NCBI RefSeq assembly: GCF_932526225.1
Contig: NC_064047.1
Span: 11,144,494-11,204,493 of the forward strand
Length of the DNA: 60,000 nt
From: Nematostella vectensis
Taxonomy: Eukaryota > Cnidaria > Anthozoa > Actiniaria > Edwardsiidae
Direction of reading: 5' to 3'
The notes under the pieces are model-generated. The model ran no database searches and was not told the DNA's origin. It saw only the letters and a list, made by a program, of their open reading frames with translations. Shown here piece after piece: positions 36,334 through 47,506 of the stretch. Numbering within the stretch: position 1 is the stretch's first letter; each line of letters starts with the position of its first letter. The translations under genes and the position numbers were made by a program.

Positions 36334-36796
36334 AGGGCCGTCTACACGGGCAATTTTTACTTGACAAGTTTTTCTTGACAATTCTAGTCGTTCGTGTAGA
36401 CGTGCTATCCACATGAGCAACTTTTACTGGACAAGTTTTCCGTGCGATAAACTAGTAATGCCTTTAGACAGCGGCGATATAAAAAAAAAAATAACAAATG
36501 ATAACAAAATAGACAGACTGACAAAGAGACAAACCATGCCAGCTACAGCAGCAATGGCAGCTTTTTGGATAGTTCACAAGCACGAGAAAAGGGGGCCTAT
36601 GAACTACTTTCTACGATAAACTTGTTGAGCGTCTACACGATCAACTTAGTGCACTTGGCAAGTAAGACTTGTCAAGTAAAAGCAAACACGCCAGCTTTTG
36701 AACAAGTGAACTTGTCAAGGAAAAACTTGTCAACTTTTCCCGTCTACACGAGCAACTTTTTCTTGTCAAGTAAAACTCGCCCGTGTAGACGGCCCT
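36334..36796. mobile_element. Harbinger-like MITE, TAA TSD
   Basis: The 18-bp ends AGGGCCGTCTACACGGGC are inverted, with TAA at 36331-36333 and 36797-36799. The interior repeats CTTGTCAAGTAAA and GTGTAGACG in both orientations. 463 bp, downstream of STK40. Confidence 0.75.
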
Positions 36797-36809
36797 TAAG
36801 TCTTTGTGC

Positions 36810-37100
36810 GTCACGTGTCCAGCCAAGACATGGCATTACGATTACGTGCGCATCTCACACGATCATTGCTTGTGTGTTAGCACACGTGATAATATTACTT
36901 GATCACGTGCGCATCTCACAGGATCACGTGGTTGTGCTGTGTTAGGACGCGTGATAATATTACTGGATCGAGTTCGAATTTTTAAAGATCACGTGTTTGT
37001 GTGTTAGCACGCGTAATATTACTGGATCACGTGCGAATTTTTAAAGATCACGTGCTTGTGTTATGGCACGCGTGATATTACTGAATCACGTGCTTATTAC
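36810..37100. repeat. CACGTG-rich repeat downstream of STK40 stop
   Basis: About five degenerate units of GATCACGTGTTTGTGTGTTAGC followed by ACGCGTGATAATATTACTG. It lies within 350 bases after the STK40 stop, probably in its 3' UTR. Confidence 0.85.
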
Positions 37101-37151
37101 CAGAATCATTTGCTTTTGAATAAGCGCACCAGAGCAACATATCACGTATTA

Positions 37152-37315
37152 CTAAAGAAGATGGCGATGAGCCAGGATCTCAGCAGCGGTCAGCGGTCGT
37201 GCGTCCTGAGAAATGCGTCTGATTGGTGGTTGAGGTATGACGTCACGGGTCACGGTGCCGAGGGGTTCCTTCGCAAAAAAATCATCGCTGAGAGTGCTAA
37301 GCCTTGTCTCTAAAC
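37152..37315 (-). CDS. STK40: STK40 exon 7 (C-terminus)
   Basis: Acceptor TATAG|GT. Encodes [19 protein letters not shown], then [20 protein letters not shown] and HRHLL stop, matching the conserved PPVRRLGHDA tail of STK40. Confidence 0.85.
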
Positions 37316-40300
37316 CTATACATACAAGTACATTGTTACTCAATGTCACACAATTGAGCCGTCACGCTATTTAATATCACGCAATCGAGTTGTCACGCTA
37401 TTCAACATCATAAACCTATTTGTCACGTTATTCAACATCACACAATTGAGCTGTCACGCTATTCAATATAACAAAATTGATCTGTCACACTATTTAATAT
37501 CACACAATTGATCTGTCACACTATTTAATATCACACAATCGAGCTGTCTCGCTATTCCATATCACACAATTGATTTGACACATAATTCTCCATCACATAT
37601 TTAATTTGTCACACTATTCAATATCACAATCGATCCGTCACGCCATTCAACATCACACAGTTGACATGTAAGGCTTAGTTTAAAGGGGTTCTTTTCATGT
37701 ACGTACAATTCAAAATGCAAATGCAAATTTCGATCGACAACCCTTTTGTTACTATCTGTCATTAAAAATACAACCAACGGTTTATTAGCAAGGAAACTTC
37801 AAAATAACAATCAGTCTGGTACGTAAATGACGATATTTGATTGGTTACTCGCTTGAATTAGCCGATAAAAATGGATTCTTCGCACTACCCGCCATTGAGC
37901 GGGAGCATAAAATGGCGGTGTAATTGGTCTTCTTTGAATGAGCAAAGTCGATTGTTTTATCTTCATTTGCATGCATTTGCATTTGGAACTGTACAGGAAA
38001 AGAACTACGGCCTTACAATATCCAATGATACACAATTGATTTGTCAACACACTATTCCATAAAAGTGGAAAAAACAAAAAAGTCCCGCCCGGCCCTCTCT
38101 TGCTATCAAAGGCTGTCACACCCTGTCACACCCTGACTCCCCAGAGCCAGCAATTTTAAGCACATGTTTCAAGATGTTTTCATTTTAACCTGTTGGAATT
38201 TCGTGGCTTGTTGCTTCTTCTGTGATTTGTTTTTTGTTGTTCTCCTCGTCAGCATCTGGAACTATCTGTGCAGGCTCAGCTAGGGTAGCTGTCAAGTACC
38301 TAAAACAGATGGATCAGTGTCTCTCAAAATATGCGTGATTGAATGCAGACAGGGGCTGAAGCCTCCCGCGCAAATTGCAGGGCTGTTAGTAGAAAATTTA
38401 TGTAGTTTGGTTTTAGTGGTGGTGGTGGTGGGACTGAGTAGTGGTGGTGGTGAGGGGACTGAGTAGTGGTGGTGGGGGGAGGGGACTGAGTAGTGGTGGT
38501 GGTGAGGGGACTGAGTAGTGGTGGTGGGGGGAGGGGAATGAGTGGTGGTGGTGGGGGGAGGATACTGAGTGGTGGTGGTGGGGGGAGGGGACTGAGTGGT
38601 GGTGGTGGGGGGAGGGGACTGAGTAGTGGTGGTGGGGGGAGGGGAATGAGTGGTGGTGGTGGGGGGAGGATACTGAGTGGTGGTGGTGGGGGGAGGGGAC
38701 TGAGTGGTGGTGGTGGGGGGAGGGGACTGAGTGGTGGTGGTGGGGGGAGGGGACTGAGTAGTGGTGGTGGTGAGGGGACTGAGTAGTGGTGGTGGGGGGA
38801 GGGGAATGAGTGGTGGTGGTGGGGGGAGGATACTGAGTGGTGGTGGTGGGGGGAGGGGACTGAGTGGTGGTGGTGGGGGGAGGGGACTGAGTAGTGGTGG
38901 TGGTGAGGGGACTGAGTAGTGGTGGTGGGGGGAGGGGAATGAGTGGTGGTGGTGGGGGGAGGATACTGAGTGGTGGTGATAGGGGGGAGGGGACTGAGTA
39001 GTGGTGGTGGGGGGAGGGGAATGAGTGGTGGTGGTGGGGGGAGGATACTGAGTGGTGGTGGTAGGGGGAGGGGACTGAGTGGTGGTGGTAGGGGGGGAGG
39101 GGGCTGAGTGGTGGTGATAGGGGGGACTGAGTGTTGGTGGTAGGGGGGACTGAGTGGTGGTGGTAGGGGGGGGGACTGAGTGGTGGTGGTAGGGGGGGGA
39201 GGGGACTGAGTGATGGTGATAGGGGGGAGGGGACTGAGTGGTGGTGGTAGGGGGGCAGGGCACTGAGTGATGGTGATAGGGGGGAGGGGGCTGAGTGGTT
39301 GTGGTAGGGGGGCAGGGGGCTGAGTGGTGGTGGTAGGGGGGACTGAGTGTTGGTGGTAGGGGGGACTGAGTGGTGGTGGTAGGGGGAGGGGACTGAGTGG
39401 TGGTGGTAGGGGGGAGGGGACTGAGTGGTGGTGGTAGGGGGGCAGGGCACTGAGTGGTGGTGGTAGGGGGAGGGGACTGAGTGGTGGTGGTAGGGGGAGG
39501 GGACTGAGTGGTGGTGATAGGGGGGAGGGGACTGAGTGGTGGTGGTAGGGGGAGGGGACTGAGTGGTGGTGGTAGGGGGGGAGGGGACTGAGTGGTGGTG
39601 GTAGGGGGGAGGGGACTGAGTGGTGGTGGTAGGGGGGGAGGGGGCTGAGTATTGGTGGTAGGGGGGCAGGGGGCTGAGTGCTGGTGGTAGGGGGGGGGGG
39701 GGTTGAATAGGATTTGCCCTTCCTACCCCAGTGCTGCAGTAGCTACAACTAGGGACAGTGTTGGACAGTAGTTTTATATGGCTTGTTGTCAACACAGTGT
39801 AGCTATGCTAGCAAAGCTGCCTAAAGTTGGTGCAAGCAATTGCCAAATGTTGGGGAAGTCTGACTTAAGGCTGTTAGGCCAAGTAATGTTGAGCTGTTTA
39901 TATAGGCCACAATACAGTCAAAAGTATGTAAGTCTGAGTATGCAAATTGTGAATACCTCGGCATTGCTGGGCTTACCACAAGACAATGGAAATGTTGGTG
40001 AAATGTGAGAAAATGCATCCAAAATTTTGATTACATCCAACATTCAACATAGAAAGCAACCAGAATATCAGTGTCTGACCCAACAGGTCTAATTATTTTC
40101 TAAACAGATTTTAGGCTGTTTACAGGTGCTTTAAAAAACATCAAGTATGTTTTTGAACATACCAGGAAGACATAGTGTTTTGTAAAAAGCCAAGCACTTT
40201 GCTTGCTGTCAACCTCTTCAGGGGATTTAGCATCAGCAGCAAGCGGATCAAAGACTTGGTGTTCTCAGAGACAGGACTATCACTGGATTTTGAAAGAAAA

Positions 40301-43300
40301 CAAAGTAGAGTTATACAAATGACGATACAACAACCTAGAGGTAGAATATATGTACAGTTTGACCAAACACAAAATACAGCAACACACAAAACACACTAGA
40401 ATCAATCAAAATACCCAAATGGTTGTGTTTGTCTCTGTAAAACACAAGAAATACACAGTACAAGCAAGTACAACATAATAGAGATGCAGTACAAACAAAC
40501 AAAGGAACATACAATCCTACACAATACAACACATGAAACACACTGGACTATCACTATAAGTGTATCACTATTAAATAAGCAAACACATGAAATACACTAG
40601 AGCTACAAACAACAAAGAACTCACAATCATACTAAATACAATAAAAAATAATCTACCAATTGAAATATATAGCGTAAGTAAGCAAGTATCATCGACAGCA
40701 GATGATAAAACTACTGTAAGGGTTTACAGCCACACAATAAAAAAGCACGAAACACACTGACTACCACAGTGTTACTAGAGATAAAGCACAAGTATAATTT
40801 AAGAGATGAGACAAAAGGGTAACAGTCGTAGGAAATGCAATGCATAAAACCCAGTGGCCTACCACTATAGTATACAGACACACAGAAGAAAACACACAAA
40901 CTGCACTGGAGGATAACTGTATTTACAGTATATACTGTAAAAAAAGCAAGAGGACTAACTGTCATACATAAAAAAAATGAGTGGTTTTCATTAACCTATG
41001 TAACAAAGTGTGATAGTCAAAGGGTAATAGTCAATGAAACACAAAAGAGAAAAATAGAATCAGATCACAATAAAGTGTACATACTTCACAGGTTAATGAA
41101 AATCACTCTACCATACATAAACAGTCTGAACTAATGATACAAGCAAGTATTGGCTGGCATTATAGCAATGTTTGTCATTTGACGTACCTTGGAATCACAA
41201 ACTCTACACTTTTTATTAAAGCAATAAGTGTCATTCGACATACCTTGGGATCACAAACTCTGCACTCTTTATTTTCCGGAATAGCTCATGCGGGACGCTG
41301 TCATAAAAAGGGAACTGTCCATACAACATGGTGTAAAGTACAACGCCTAGTGCCCACATGTCACTTGCCTTGCCGGAGTACGGGGCACCTTAAATAACAA
41401 CAATATTAATCATTACTTCATACTTATTACACAGGTGGTACAGTCTGTCAGCGTGTTAGTCCATGAACCAAAAACACAATCAACAGAAGGCCAGATATCT
41501 CTGAACTTGAACTGAAAAATCTCTTTTCTAAAGCAACAATTGCACAAGTTTACTTCTGGAGAGCTGACAGAAACCTCAACTGACAAGAGACAAGAGACAA
41601 AAGAATATTCTATTCTGCACTAACTAACAGGCTATCCCCTCTAAATTATCAGCAGTCACATGCTCGAATAAATTTTCAAAAGACACATATTTTTCAGGTT
41701 TTCCGTTAAAATCATTGGAATTTGAATTAAAGTAAGATGAAGTAAATTGGTGATATTGCAGCTTTAATTGCAATATCTTTCTACTTGTTGAGCAACTGTA
41801 GCAAAAGAATGATGCAAAGATCAATCTGATATTTGCGGTCTAAAGGTTGTTAGGTACTGTATCTGGACATCTATTTAGTATTGTATTGGACTGTGCCTAA
41901 GGGCGTTGATGTAATATATATTTCTTGAGCCAAAAATAACATATTTACCGCTGAGTACATCTGGGCTGATGTATGCCGGACTGCCTCGTTGGTCTTTTAA
42001 CAAGTCATCCTCTCGTATCAAGTGCTTCCCCAGGCAGAAATTTGTCACTGTGATTTTCTTTGTCCTGGAAAATCAACATCAATATCCACCTTTTTAATTC
42101 ATATACCATTGCATTTTGGGTTGCAAAATTTTAAAGAAATTAATTTACAAAATACATAAATCATCTGCCCCAAAAGCAAATAAAATATATCATCAGGCCT
42201 GCCCCCTTCAACAAAATTTTCTAGCTACAGTATGGCCTTGTTGAAGATATCTTTGGTGAAATAGTGGCAAACATGAAACAAACTGAACTAAACTTAAATT
42301 AAAATCTATACATTGCTATGCAAAGCATGTCACAGCTTACTGTACCTTCGATTGAGTACAATATTCCCAAGCTTTAGATCTCGATGAACAATGTTTTTCT
42401 AGAAGAAGAAAAAACCTTATTGCTTTTCCAACAATATCATCTCATCACTCCTATCCACAAAACAAGTGCAATGTTGGTATTGTAGGTAGCATGGGGACAT
42501 TCATTCTAACGATCTCAATGTATTCATTCTAATGATCTCAATGTATTCATTCTAATGATCTCAATGTATTCATTCTAATGATCTCAATGTATAAGTACAT
42601 TTTTAAAAAAGACTGCTGGAGCCCAGTCTTTTGTGTGGTTTAGAAGCAAAATTTGAAGAAATTATTTTAGGAAAAAGGGCTCTCAAGCCCTAAATTTAAG
42701 CCTAGGCAAAACCAAAACAATTTGATTATTTTACTTTATTCTTTACTATAGAAGTGAAAAATATCAGTGGGAGGGCCCTTGGTCTTTTAAATTTTAGGGT
42801 CCAATATCACTGTTTCCTTTTGTTAGTCAACTACGGTAATCTAGGTTGAGGATAAAAGGTGTCAGGTTTGATTGTCACACCCAGGGTGTGAGGATTAAAA
42901 TTTGACGTTATGGTCGACCCCTTGATTGTAACCTAAAAGATGGGAGACACAGAAAAATTCTTCAACATGCCCTAAGGGATGCAGTAGAAATTGGTTGAAA
43001 TTTTATACCCTAAAAGATAGGATGATCAAACTGTCTAGTTTTCCGGAGAGTCTCATCCCCTGTGGCAGAGATCTTAGATGAGATAAACACCATGAGACAG
43101 AAGTGAAATGGGGTGTTGATTATGCCATACAGGGGGGGACTATGGGGTGTTGATTCTGCCATTATGCCATACAGGGGGGGACTATGGGGTGTTGATTATG
43201 CTGTTATGCCATACAGGGGGGGACTATGGGGTGTTGATTCTGCCGTTATGCCATACAGGGGGGGACTATGGGGTGTTGATTCTGCCGTTATGCCATACAG

Positions 43301-44600
43301 GGGGGGACTATGGGGTGTTGATTATGCCGTTATGCCATACAGGGGGGGACTATGGGGTGTTGATTCTGCCGTTATGCCATACAGGGGGGGACTATGGGGT
43401 GTTGATTCTGCCTTTATGCCATGCAGGGGGGGACTATGGGGTGTTGATTCTGCCTTTATGCCATACAGGGGGGGACTATGGGGTGTTGATTCTGCCTTTA
43501 TGCCATACAGGGGGGGACTATGGGGTGTTGGTTCTGCCGTTATGCCATACAGGGGGGGACTATGGGGTGTTGATTCTGCCGTTATGCCATACAGGGGGGG
43601 ACTATGGGGTGTTGATTATGCCGTTATGCCATACAGGGGGGACTATGGGATGTTGATTCTGCCATTATGCCATACAGGGGGGGACTATGGGGTGTTGGTT
43701 CTGCCGTTATGCCATACAGGGGGGGACTATGGGGTGTTGATTCTGCCGTTATGCCATACAGGGGGGGACTATGGGGTGTTGATTATGCCGTTATGCCATA
43801 CGGGGGGGGACTGGACACAGGAACAGTAGTAATCTTAAATCTTTGACCATTTTTTTGTATTTTCACGGGTCACAGAGAACCCCTTCGCTCCCCGGTCATA
43901 CAATATGCATATGAAGGGTCAGTGAATGAATGAATGAGTAAATGAAATCTAGATATATCCGCCGAACCGATCTGCCTACCTTGTGAAGACACTCGACCAC
44001 TCGCACGATGTCATTGAATATAATCACTGCTTCCCGTTCATTGAGTCTTTTCTCACGTATCACGTAATGTTGGAGGTTGATCAAGTCCGCAGTGTCGGCG
44101 CTGTACTCATGGGCACACAGGCAGTCCAAAACTAAACACAAACGATGACGAGTACGAAATCGTGTCCTACTCGAACCCGCTTGAGAAATACTGCCTGTAA
44201 CTCTACTTTCGAGTTGATCCGAAGTCACATCTTCCACGTACTCGTCCTTGAATAACCCATGATGGTGGACAACTCCTTTTTCGTCGTGCAAAAGGGAAAG
44301 TAACGAATACTCCGTGTGAAGTAACATCTTTCCTTGCTTGTCATCTTGTGTTTCTTGGCCTGGTTCCCCCAAAGTCAAGATCTTTATCGAGTAAAAATCA
44401 TCAGTCCCTTCTCTCTTCGCTAGACATTGGACGATGCTTCTGACCGGTGAATTTCCCAGTCGTGGTCCAAGTAAGTAAGGACCAGCTCTCTTCAAAGCAC
44501 TGCTTCGTTTTCGTTTCGACTCAGAACCCGAACTCTCGCCGGTTTCAGTGCACGATGCCTTTCGCTTGACCCCAGCAGAGCCAGATGCGCTAGATCGCAT
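37152..44600 (-). CDS. STK40: STK40/SHIK-type serine/threonine pseudokinase, whole gene
   Basis: Seven exons (44600-43980, 42398-42346, 42064-41949, 41388-41244, 40282-40163, 38299-38190, 37315-37152) join in phase to 442 codons; animal STK40 is about 435. Recognisable blocks include [57 protein letters not shown] (212-219), TNFCLGKHL (232-240), [13 protein letters not shown] and [20 protein letters not shown]. The kinase fold is kept, but the glycine loop is atypical and DFG is replaced by NFC, as in the STK40 family. K73 matches the beta-3 lysine. Known STK40 acts as a COP1-binding scaffold. The C-terminal segment ends AHRHLL and resembles the family tail. Three introns carry minisatellites. 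Confidence 0.92.
37330..37670. repeat. 31-bp tandem repeat in last STK40 intron
   Basis: About ten units of TCACACAATTGATCTGTCAC plus ACTATTCAATA, each with a CAATTG core. Confidence 0.85.
37765..38010. repeat. Dispersed repeat, copy A
   Basis: Shares CGGTTTATTAGCAAGGAAACTTCAAAA, TTAGCCGA-AAATGGAT and CGCCATTGAGCGGGAG-ATAAAATGG with 54890-55025. In an STK40 intron. Confidence 0.7.
38190..38299 (-). CDS. STK40: STK40 exon 6
   Basis: Encodes [20 protein letters not shown] and [15 protein letters not shown], matching the family's QVVPDID region. Donor ACAG|GTTAAA; reading through the donor gives an immediate stop. Confidence 0.8.
38413..39700. repeat. G-rich minisatellite in an STK40 intron, about 1.3 kb
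   Basis: Units of about 27-30 bp, GGTGGTGGTAGGGGGGAGGG followed by GACTGAGT, with two sequence classes (GGTGGGGGG at the left, GGTAGGGGGG at the right). The transcribed-strand product is C-rich; the plus strand has dense G runs. Confidence 0.97.
40163..40282 (-). CDS. STK40: STK40 exon 5
   Basis: Encodes [20 protein letters not shown] and [13 protein letters not shown], the end of the C-lobe. Acceptor AATCCAG, donor TCCTG|GTATGT; phases close with both neighbours. Confidence 0.9.
41244..41388 (-). CDS. STK40: STK40 exon 4
   Basis: Encodes [19 protein letters not shown] and [17 protein letters not shown], the C-lobe helix F region. Donor CCAAG|GTATGT. The exon end and its donor are duplicated in the downstream intron (see findings). 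Confidence 0.92.
41949..42064 (-). CDS. STK40: STK40 exon 3 (degenerate DFG segment)
   Basis: After TTTTCCAG it encodes [15 protein letters not shown], then [19 protein letters not shown]. The DFG position reads NFC. Donor AGCG|GTAAAT. Confidence 0.92.
42346..42398 (-). CDS. STK40: STK40 exon 2 (HRD loop)
   Basis: A 53-base exon after TTCTAG encoding [17 protein letters not shown], the catalytic-loop HRD motif. Donor CGAAG|GTACAG. Confidence 0.92.
42488..42592. repeat. 23-bp tandem repeat in STK40 intron 1
   Basis: Four nearly perfect units of TCATTCTAATGATCTCAATG plus TAT. Confidence 0.95.
43113..43815. repeat. 42-bp minisatellite in STK40 intron 1
   Basis: About 17 near-identical units of ATGCCATACAGGGGGGGACT followed by ATGGGGTGTTGATTCTGCCGTT. 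The period divisible by three gives a false 238-codon ORF. Confidence 0.97.
43980..44600 (-). CDS. STK40: STK40 exon 1
   Basis: Encodes residues 1-207: a Ser-rich basic N-terminus (KRK and KRKR), then the kinase N-lobe up to VVECLHK. It ends CACAAG|GTAGGC in phase 0. The ATG is the first in frame and the frame upstream is not conserved-looking. Confidence 0.92.
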
Positions 44601-44928
44601 TGTAGAACATAGTTTAATTCAGTAAATTCGATTAGTCGTTATCGATCGTCCATTATTCTTGAAATACACGATGTCATCTTCTAGAACAACACGAAACGAA
44701 CATCCGCCATTTTGTTGTTATCGTGAAAAGGAACTGGAACCCAGGCCCCGCCGTTTGTCAAAAGAGGTAAACAGCCCAGCCGGGAAGCGCAAGGGCAGTA
44801 GGAACATAATTTGTCAGGCTTCTGATGATAGAACCACATCCTTTCTAAATTTGTTGAAATGTTCCTTGTTTTGCGTTTCCCTAGATACACCCCTGTAGCA
44901 CGTGAACATACTCCGCGCTAGACAAAGC

Positions 44929-44957
44929 TATGGTAGTCTGCTTAGCAGACTACCATA
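44929..44957. other. Perfect 13-bp hairpin upstream of STK40
   Basis: TATGGTAGTCTGC, loop TTA, GCAGACTACCATA. It lies about 330 bases upstream of the STK40 ATG. Confidence 0.9.
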
Positions 44958-44959
44958 AG

Positions 44960-45710
44960 TAAGTTTAAGATATATATTTTTTTGCTTCAACGAAGGGCTA
45001 ACGCTCGAAACCTCAAAGCAACTACTCTGTTTCACAGAGGTGTTCAACATACTTTTTCAACCTTGTGTTGATTTATAGCTTGTCTACACTACGCCTACGC
45101 AGACCATCTAGTTTTCTAGAGCTTGTCTATCTAGTTATATAATTTTGTGCTTTTATTAGAATTCATCCGAACATATTCTGTTTCTCCTGCAACTGGATGC
45201 TTATCTTCAGAATACTCCAAAAAACGAAGGCTTATTGACAAGCGCGTGCGTTTTTATTTTAGAAAGGGGGGAGTTAACCGTAGCCCTAAGAAGGATGATA
45301 GACCCGGGGGGACTCTCCAGAAAAGTAGATAGGGGTGATCTCATCTTTTATGGTTTAAAATTCTACCTACTGTTTTTCGTTGTATTGAAGAACAACATTG
45401 GATAATTTATACTTATTTATTAAACCAAGAAATTTGGTTGATGCGCCCGCACAAGAGCGTTTTTTTTATTAAATGATATGTTAATAACAATAAAGATAGT
45501 TATTAAAATGAAAATCATTATATGACTATTAAGAATTATTTAAGATAAAAACAATTAATAACAATACTAATAAACAAATAATAAATTTGAGTCATGTGTA
45601 TTCAGAGCTTGTTTAATCCAAAATTCCATGCTTAAAGTGACAATTTTACAATCGTGATTATGAATAGCGTATTAAATACAAGTGCGGTAAGTAATTGGTA
45701 AAAAGACCCG
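44960..45710. other. Intergenic, no gene seen
   Basis: AT-rich spacer upstream of STK40. A phrase near 44985-45015 (CAACGAAGGGCTAACGCTCG plus AAAC) resembles a motif I associate with Penelope-like elements. Nothing else recognisable. Confidence 0.4.
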
Positions 45711-45711
45711 C

Positions 45712-46690
45712 CAACCCCCACTCCCCTCCCGTCGCATAGCTCTACCCACCCACCCCCACTCCCCTTCCACCACATAGCTCTACCCACCCACCCCTACTCC
45801 CCTTCCACCACATAGCTCTACCCACCCACCCCCATTCCCCTTCCATCACATAGCTCTACCCACCCACCCCCACTCCCCTTCCATCACATAGCTCTACCCC
45901 ACCCACCCCCCACTCCCCTTCCATCACATAGCTCTACCCACCCACCCCCACTCCCCTTCCATCACATAGCTCTACCACCCCCACCCCCCACACCCCCTCC
46001 CGTCCACATAGCTCTACCCACCCACCCCCAACTCCCCTTCCGTTACATAGCTCTACCCACCCCACCCCCCACATCCCCTCCCATCACATAGCTCTACCCA
46101 CCCACCCCTACTCCCCTCCCGTCACATAGCTCTACCCACCCACCCCCCCACATCCCTCCCATCACATAGCTCTACCCACCCACCCCTACTCCCCTCCCGT
46201 CACATAGCTCTACCCACCCAACCCCACTCCCCTCCCCGTCCACATAGCTCTACCCACCCCACCCCCCACCCCCCTCCCGTCACATAGCTCTACCCACCCA
46301 CCCCCACNNNNNNNNNNNNNNNNNNNNNNNNNNNNNNNNNNNNNNNNNNNNNNNNNNNNNNNNNNNNNNNNNNNNNNNNNNNNNNNNNNNNNNNNNNNNN
46401 NNNNNNNNNNNNNNNNNNNNNNNNNNNNNNNNNNNNNNNNNNNNNNNNNNNNNNNNNNNNNNNNNNNNNNNNNNNNNNNNNNNNNNNNNNNNNNNNNNNN
46501 NNNNNNNTCCCCTCCTGTCACATAGCTCTACCCACCCACCCCCACTCCCCTCCTGTCACATAGCTCTACCCACCCACCCCCACACCCCTCCCGTCCACAT
46601 AGCTCTACCCACCCACCCCCACTCCCCTCCCGTCCACATAGCTCTACCCACCCACCCCCACTCCCCTCCCGTCCACATAGCTCTAAAAAG
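45712..46690. repeat. 38-bp C-rich minisatellite broken by the assembly gap
   Basis: Units of CACATAGCTCTACCCACCCA followed by CCCCCACTCCCCTCCCGT run on both sides of the N stretch, so true length is unknown. Confidence 0.97.
46308..46507. other. Assembly gap (200 N)
   Basis: Exactly 200 N characters inside the C-rich minisatellite. The round number suggests a placeholder rather than a measured gap. Confidence 0.98.
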
Positions 46691-47050
46691 GAGCTTGAGG
46701 GACAAGATAACTAACTATAACTTCATGTCCATGGACCCCCCTGTTACGTCTGTTACGGGATCCTGGGTAAGGGGGGGTGTTGATCTGTCTGTGTCATGTG
46801 CTGGCTTTGTTTGTCTCTGTTTTCCATACTTCGTATATCGTCCACCTGGAGGGTAAATGTCAAGGAATCAAATTATTTGGCATTTAGTTCGTTATCCTGA
46901 GCAATTTGAGCTTCAGTCGAATACTAATATCTGGAACCCTTGATAACTTGAGCGAGCTAACTATTCACTTCATAAATTTACTGTAGTTTTAACCCCGGTG
47001 GTAACCCGAACCACGGGATACAATGAATCAAATAACCACAACTCTAACCC

Positions 47051-47056
47051 TTTATT
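47051..47056 (-). terminator. Candidate polyadenylation signal of SMS
   Basis: AATAAA on the minus strand about 310 bases after the stop codon, just beyond the GA-repeat tract. Confidence 0.35.
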
Positions 47057-47157
47057 GTAGATAAACTACCCCCGGTAGCTCAAAATCTCAATAACTCGAA
47101 GACCATTTTCAATTTTTCAATAGTTCAAACTTTTTATAATTGTACAGTACGCTTGCA

Positions 47158-47344
<187 letters not shown>

Positions 47345-47365
47345 GTCGGACATCACACGTGGGGA

Positions 47366-47506
47366 TCACGTGATAACGTAAGGATACTGTTCCATGAAGG
47401 AAGGTACGAACACGTGATGCCTCTGGAAGCCAATCGGAAAGCATGCCTGCTTCAGCTGATCTTCATATACCTTAAGGGCTTCGTAATTTGTGGCTCCGTT
47501 GGTTCC
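47366..47506 (-). CDS. SMS: SMS exon 9 (C-terminus)
   Basis: Encodes [18 protein letters not shown], then [19 protein letters not shown] and PYVIT stop. It matches [21 protein letters not shown] and VPSYLE, but the last few residues differ from vertebrates. Confidence 0.88.
   Translation of the reverse strand, partial: GTNGATNYEALKVYEDQLKQACFPIGFQRHHVFVPSFMEQYPYVIT

Noticed and set aside
38292-39795. Pro/Thr/His-rich ORFs of 323 and 460 codons (minus strand)
   Set aside because: They are translations of the G-rich minisatellite inside an STK40 intron.
43113-43829. 238-codon repeat ORF ([14 protein letters not shown] units)
   Set aside because: The 42-bp minisatellite lies in STK40 intron 1 on the opposite strand; perfect repeats show no codon-level selection.
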